The translations under genes were made by a program, and so were the position numbers. Under the pieces are notes generated by a model. The model searched no databases, was not told the origin of the DNA, and worked only from the letters and a program-made list of their open reading frames with translations. From an uncultured Eubacteriales bacterium (GTDB lineage: Bacteria; Bacillota; Clostridia; UMGS1810), in NCBI GenBank assembly GCA_900555295.1, contig USKN01000070.1, positions 1 to 8,845 of the forward strand: DNA of 8,845 nt, given 5' to 3'. Each line of letters starts with the position of its first letter. Position 1 is the stretch's first letter. Positions 6,239 through 8,845 of the stretch are shown here, in pieces.

Positions 6239-7204
6239 ATGAAATTCTCAATAATTGTACCTGTGTATAATATAGAAAAATATATTAAGCAGTGTGTTGA
6301 TAGTTTATTAAATCAAAACATAGATGATTATGAAATAATACTTGTAGACGATGGCTCAACAGATAATAGTGGTTATATATGTGATTATTATGATAAAAAT
6401 TACGAACGAGTTATATGTTATCATAAACCCAATAGCGGATTATCGGATACGAGAAATTTTGGGATTGAGAAATCGAACGGGGATTATTTGATTTTTGTTG
6501 ATGGAGATGACTATTTGAAATTTAATGTTTTAAAGGAATTATCTGATAAAATCGAACCGGATACGGATATTTTAATAACAAGATTTATTGAGTCGTATCC
6601 TGATTGTGAATGTGTAAAAGATAATAATATCTTTTTAAAATTAAATGAGCACCCAACAAAAATTGAGGCAATAAAGTGGATAATGATGTTTTCACAAAAT
6701 ACATGGCCGGCGCAAAAGTATATCGTATCAAAAAAATTCATAAAAAATAAAGGTATTATGTTTAAGTCAGGGTATTTGCATGAGGACATTGATTGGACAT
6801 CTTGTTTATGTCTATACTGTAATAAATTTAAAATGACCGATACTTTGTGGTATTATCATCGAATGGAGCGTTCGGGTTCTATTACAAATGTAATAAATCC
6901 TAAAAGAATAACAGATGTTTTATATATGGCAAACGATCTTATTTATAATAAAATATCAAGTGTAGACAATTGTGATGATGATGTGAAAGCAATTATACGA
7001 GATAGAGTAATGAAAAGTGTATATCCTATGCTTAATAACGCCAAAAAAATTAATAAATGTGATATTAATATAGTTGCAAATGCAATGAGAATTAATAAAA
7101 AAATTTTTGTATATGCACCAAAAATTAAATATAGAATTGTCAGCTTCCTTATTTATACAATTGGGTGTGATTTAACAATAAAGCTTATTTCTTTACGGAG
7201 ATAA
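6239..7204 (+). CDS. Family 2 glycosyltransferase (GT-A fold), second in locus
   Basis: This is a cytoplasmic inverting glycosyltransferase of 321 residues, similar in type to EpsJ-like capsule and exopolysaccharide enzymes. It opens with FSIIVPVYNIEKYI (3-16), then EIILVDDGSTDNS (32-44), PNSGLSDTRNFGI (64-76) and FVDGDD (86-91), the metal- and nucleotide-binding DxD region. LHEDIDWT (180-187) is the usual acceptor-side motif carrying the catalytic acid cluster. The C-terminal part, about 220-321, is basic and less conserved and may contact the membrane. A 44-base gap separates it from the GT4 gene, with an AAGGGG (6223-6228) 10 bases before the ATG; I see no convincing promoter in that gap. 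Codon use is strongly AT-biased. It differs in sequence from the first GT2 and probably makes another linkage. Sugar specificity is unknown. Confidence 0.9.
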   Translation: MKFSIIVPVYNIEKYIKQCVDSLLNQNIDDYEIILVDDGSTDNSGYICDYYDKNYERVICYHKPNSGLSDTRNFGIEKSNGDYLIFVDGDDYLKFNVLKELSDKIEPDTDILITRFIESYPDCECVKDNNIFLKLNEHPTKIEAIKWIMMFSQNTWPAQKYIVSKKFIKNKGIMFKSGYLHEDIDWTSCLCLYCNKFKMTDTLWYYHRMERSGSITNVINPKRITDVLYMANDLIYNKISSVDNCDDDVKAIIRDRVMKSVYPMLNNAKKINKCDINIVANAMRINKKIFVYAPKIKYRIVSFLIYTIGCDLTIKLISLRR

Positions 7205-7206
7205 AA

Positions 7207-8484
7207 ATGGAAAATAGAAAAAACAAAAAACGTTATATTGCAGAACTTTCTGTATTTATTTGTATATTAGCAAGTTTTTATTATAGACCAATAGCATTAA
7301 TAGGTTTGTTTATAGGGTGTGTATATATAGTTGGTACAAATACCACAAATTCTTTATGCATTTTGTTTTTTGTATTACCTTTTGCACAGGTATTCAAACT
7401 TTCGATTTCTTCCACATCTTTGTTTACATTACTTGAATTTATATTTGTAGGTAAATATTTAATTAATAACAGAAATTTAAAAACAACCTATATTTTATAT
7501 GTTGTCGGGTTTACTTTTTTTGTGTTTTGGGACAGTGTTTTGGGAGATAATATTGACATTCTTAAAACCTTAAAAATGTTTATGAGTTTGTCATTACTAT
7601 CATTTTTTATTAATGAATACAGAGAAAATGATTTGAAATATTACACAGAATCGTATTGTCAAGGGTTAATTATTTCATCATTTTTGGGGTTGTTTAAAAA
7701 GAATATTCCCGGAATGGCAGTTTTGTATACTGATTTTAATACACAGTTTATTGCCGGTGAACGCATTGTAAGGTTTTCAGCAACTTTTAGGGACCCTAAT
7801 TACTACGCAATAGCGGTTATTGTGGCATTAGGAACAACAATTTGTTTGTTTGCGAGAGAAGGCATTAATTTTAAAAGGTGTTTATATATTATTATGCTAT
7901 CAATATTTGGCTTTACGACATATAGCAAGTCTTATATTTTAATGTTTGTTTTAATTGTACTTATATTTTTTATTGTAATAGCAAAAAACAAAAAATATAG
8001 TATAATTATTTTTTCTGCAACTGTTCTTGTATGGTTAGTATTAAGTGGAGTTCTAAAAAATAATAGGGTAATTAACACTATTTTAACAAGATTTGATTCA
8101 TCAAACAATATAGATTCTGTTACAAGTGGGAGAACCAGCATATGGATATCATATATGACATATATTAAGTCAAATATGAGAGTATATTTGTTTGGGGACG
8201 GAATTGGTGCTCCGTACTTGGGCGGTGCCGCTCATAATATGTATGTTGAAACGTGGTATTATGTAGGAATAGTAGGTATGTTGTTATTTTTTGCGACATT
8301 AATTGGAATATTTTCTCAAAGAAAGTTGGTTAAAAAAAGAACGGTGATAAATTGGTATTTAATTATAATTGTTTTTTCTATGTATGCGTTTTTATGTGGT
8401 TTTACCGGCTTTGAATTTCCTTTTTATATGATGTTTTGTTGGGTAGTATTTAATAGTCAATTGTCAAAGGGATATGGTGTATAA
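7207..8484 (+). CDS. Wzy/O-antigen-ligase-like polysaccharide polymerase (integral membrane)
   Basis: The 425-residue protein is very hydrophobic, with about 10-12 likely transmembrane segments from residue 11 onward, and no enzyme fold of the soluble type. The Wzy_C/O-antigen-ligase signature is visible. FSATFRDPNYYA (190-201) precedes mid-protein helices. A long outer loop carries TSGRTSIWISYM (306-317), YLFGDGIGAPYLGGAAHNMYVE is split around the glycine run at 327-341, and the conserved His343-Asn344 comes before YYVGIVG (351-357). Such proteins join undecaprenyl-linked repeat units outside the membrane, or ligate them to an acceptor. In this setting, with a phosphoglycosyl transferase and three glycosyltransferases, polymerase is the better guess. 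GGAG at 7197-7200 lies 6 bases before the ATG and inside the end of the preceding gene, with only two bases between stop and start. No Wzx flippase, its usual partner, is in the window. Confidence 0.88.
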   Translation: MENRKNKKRYIAELSVFICILASFYYRPIALIGLFIGCVYIVGTNTTNSLCILFFVLPFAQVFKLSISSTSLFTLLEFIFVGKYLINNRNLKTTYILYVVGFTFFVFWDSVLGDNIDILKTLKMFMSLSLLSFFINEYRENDLKYYTESYCQGLIISSFLGLFKKNIPGMAVLYTDFNTQFIAGERIVRFSATFRDPNYYAIAVIVALGTTICLFAREGINFKRCLYIIMLSIFGFTTYSKSYILMFVLIVLIFFIVIAKNKKYSIIIFSATVLVWLVLSGVLKNNRVINTILTRFDSSNNIDSVTSGRTSIWISYMTYIKSNMRVYLFGDGIGAPYLGGAAHNMYVETWYYVGIVGMLLFFATLIGIFSQRKLVKKRTVINWYLIIIVFSMYAFLCGFTGFEFPFYMMFCWVVFNSQLSKGYGV

Positions 8485-8585
8485 TGAATAAAATTAAAAC
8501 ATTATTTAGAATTATAAAAGAGTATATATTGGTTTTAGTACAATCTGTGTATTTTAGAAAAAATAAAAAAAACTTTTTCTCCTAA
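8484..8585 (+). pseudogene. 33-codon ORF coupled to the polymerase gene, possible 5' remnant of a lost glycan gene
   Basis: The ATG shares its first base with the polymerase stop (TAATG), the same coupling seen between dehydrogenase and GT4, and AAGGGA at 8467-8472 could serve as ribosome binding site. The peptide begins MNKIKTLFRIIKEYILVLV and ends in a Lys/Asn-rich stretch before a TAA at 8583-8585. This amphipathic, basic N-terminus resembles the first residues of some clostridial polysaccharide pyruvyl-transferase-family and related glycan proteins, but it is too short to identify. Other frames after the A-rich run at 8559-8570 stay open only briefly (to 8619 and to about 8643), without recognisable motifs. 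It could be a truncated gene, a real small protein or a chance ORF. Confidence 0.4.
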
Positions 8586-8586
8586 A

Positions 8587-8638
8587 AAAACACTTATATG
8601 TGATTATTGGGAAAAATAGAAAAGCATATGTGTGTTTT
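8587..8638 (+). repeat. Imperfect inverted repeat between the polymerase region and the transketolase gene
   Basis: AAAACACTTATATG (8587-8600) pairs with CATATGTGTGTTTT (8625-8638): 12 Watson-Crick pairs, one possible G-U pair and one mismatch, around a 24-base loop. The A-run on one arm and T-run on the other resemble a bidirectional terminator, but the stem is AT-rich. The right arm covers the region where a -35 element would lie, so an operator role is also possible. ATATGTG also occurs as a direct repeat at 8596-8602 and 8626-8632, 30 bases apart. Confidence 0.45.
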
Positions 8639-8648
8639 CAATAGTTTA

Positions 8649-8657
8649 TGGTATAAT
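8649..8657 (+). promoter_or_regulatory. Extended -10 promoter (TGGTATAAT) for the transketolase-subunit gene
   Basis: TATAAT at 8652-8657 matches the sigma-A -10 consensus exactly, and TGG just before it gives the extended -10 form. No good TTGACA is found 16-18 bases upstream, which an extended -10 can tolerate. Transcription would start near 8664, leaving a leader of only about 11 bases with AGAGG before the ATG at 8675. This suggests a new transcription unit after the polysaccharide operon. Confidence 0.5.
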
Positions 8658-8674
8658 TTTGAGAGAGGATAAAA

Positions 8675-8845
8675 ATGAGTACTATAAACTACGATTCTAA
8701 AAAATCAATAAGAGGTGCTTTTGGGGAAGAACTTGCGGAGCTGGGGAAAAATATTCCTAATGTAGTTGCTTTAGATGCAGATTTATCAGGCTCAACACAG
8801 ACTTCATTATTTGCTAAAGCATTCCCAGAACGCTTTTTTGACGTC
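8675..8845 (+). CDS. Split transketolase, C-terminal subunit (3' end outside window)
   Basis: The first 57 residues are visible and the frame is open to the window end. SIRGAFGEELAELGKNIPNV (11-30) followed by VALDADLSGSTQTSLFAKAFPERFFDV (split here as VALDADLSGST at 31-41 and FAKAFPERFF at 47-56) is the typical opening of the pyrimidine-binding domain of transketolase, in the form where the enzyme is encoded as two half-length proteins. The conserved GIAEQN motif with the thiamine-activating Glu would come just after the window end. Together with an N-terminal subunit it would transfer two-carbon units between sugar phosphates using thiamine diphosphate. GAGAGG (8663-8668) lies 6 bases before the ATG. 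The N-subunit gene, normally directly upstream, is absent here. In glycan loci such pairs are thought to feed unusual pentose or heptose precursors; that role is inference. Confidence 0.88.
   Translation, partial: MSTINYDSKKSIRGAFGEELAELGKNIPNVVALDADLSGSTQTSLFAKAFPERFFDV

Noticed and set aside
1..8845. CRISPR array, tRNA or rRNA gene, insertion sequence or prophage
   Set aside because: No regularly spaced repeats, cloverleaf-like sequence, transposase motif or terminal inverted repeats with target duplications were seen; nearly all DNA is accounted for by glycan genes.

Overview
The window looks like part of a surface-polysaccharide (capsule or exopolysaccharide) locus from a low-GC Gram-positive bacterium, most likely a member of the Clostridia. 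The grounds are AT-rich DNA, frequent AGA arginine codons, purine-rich Shine-Dalgarno sites, several probable TTG or GTG starts, and enzyme families common in clostridial glycan loci. The species cannot be named from sequence alone. Every gene I can support is on the + strand, and most are packed with small gaps or overlaps, as in an operon.

Layout. Positions 1-312 hold the 3' end of an unrecognised gene. A 79-base gap rich in A and G follows. Positions 392-2925 hold a priming and modification block: a PglE/EpsN-like sugar aminotransferase, a PglC-like phosphoglycosyl transferase and a hexapeptide-repeat acyltransferase. A GT2 glycosyltransferase (2942-3724) ends in a perfect hairpin. Next come a TviB/WbpO-type UDP-N-acetylhexosamine 6-dehydrogenase (3748-5070), a GT4 glycosyltransferase (5070-6194), a second GT2 glycosyltransferase (6239-7204) and a Wzy/O-antigen-ligase-like membrane protein (7207-8484). 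A 33-codon ORF that may be a gene remnant, an imperfect inverted repeat and a promoter-like site lead to the 5' end of a split-transketolase C-terminal subunit, cut by the window end at 8845.

How they could work together (inference). The aminotransferase makes a 4-amino sugar nucleotide. The phosphoglycosyl transferase places a sugar-1-phosphate on undecaprenyl phosphate. The dehydrogenase supplies an N-acetylhexosaminuronic acid donor. Three glycosyltransferases extend the chain, the acyltransferase decorates it and the Wzy-like protein polymerises it. This would fit a repeat unit of about four sugars if no other transferases lie outside the window. No 4,6-dehydratase, 4-epimerase, Wzx flippase or transketolase N-subunit is present here.

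I did not find a clearly new biological system. The best second-look points are the A/G-rich repeat leader, the hairpin where codon use changes, the disrupted-looking junction at 8484-8674, and the transketolase C-subunit without its usual partner directly upstream.
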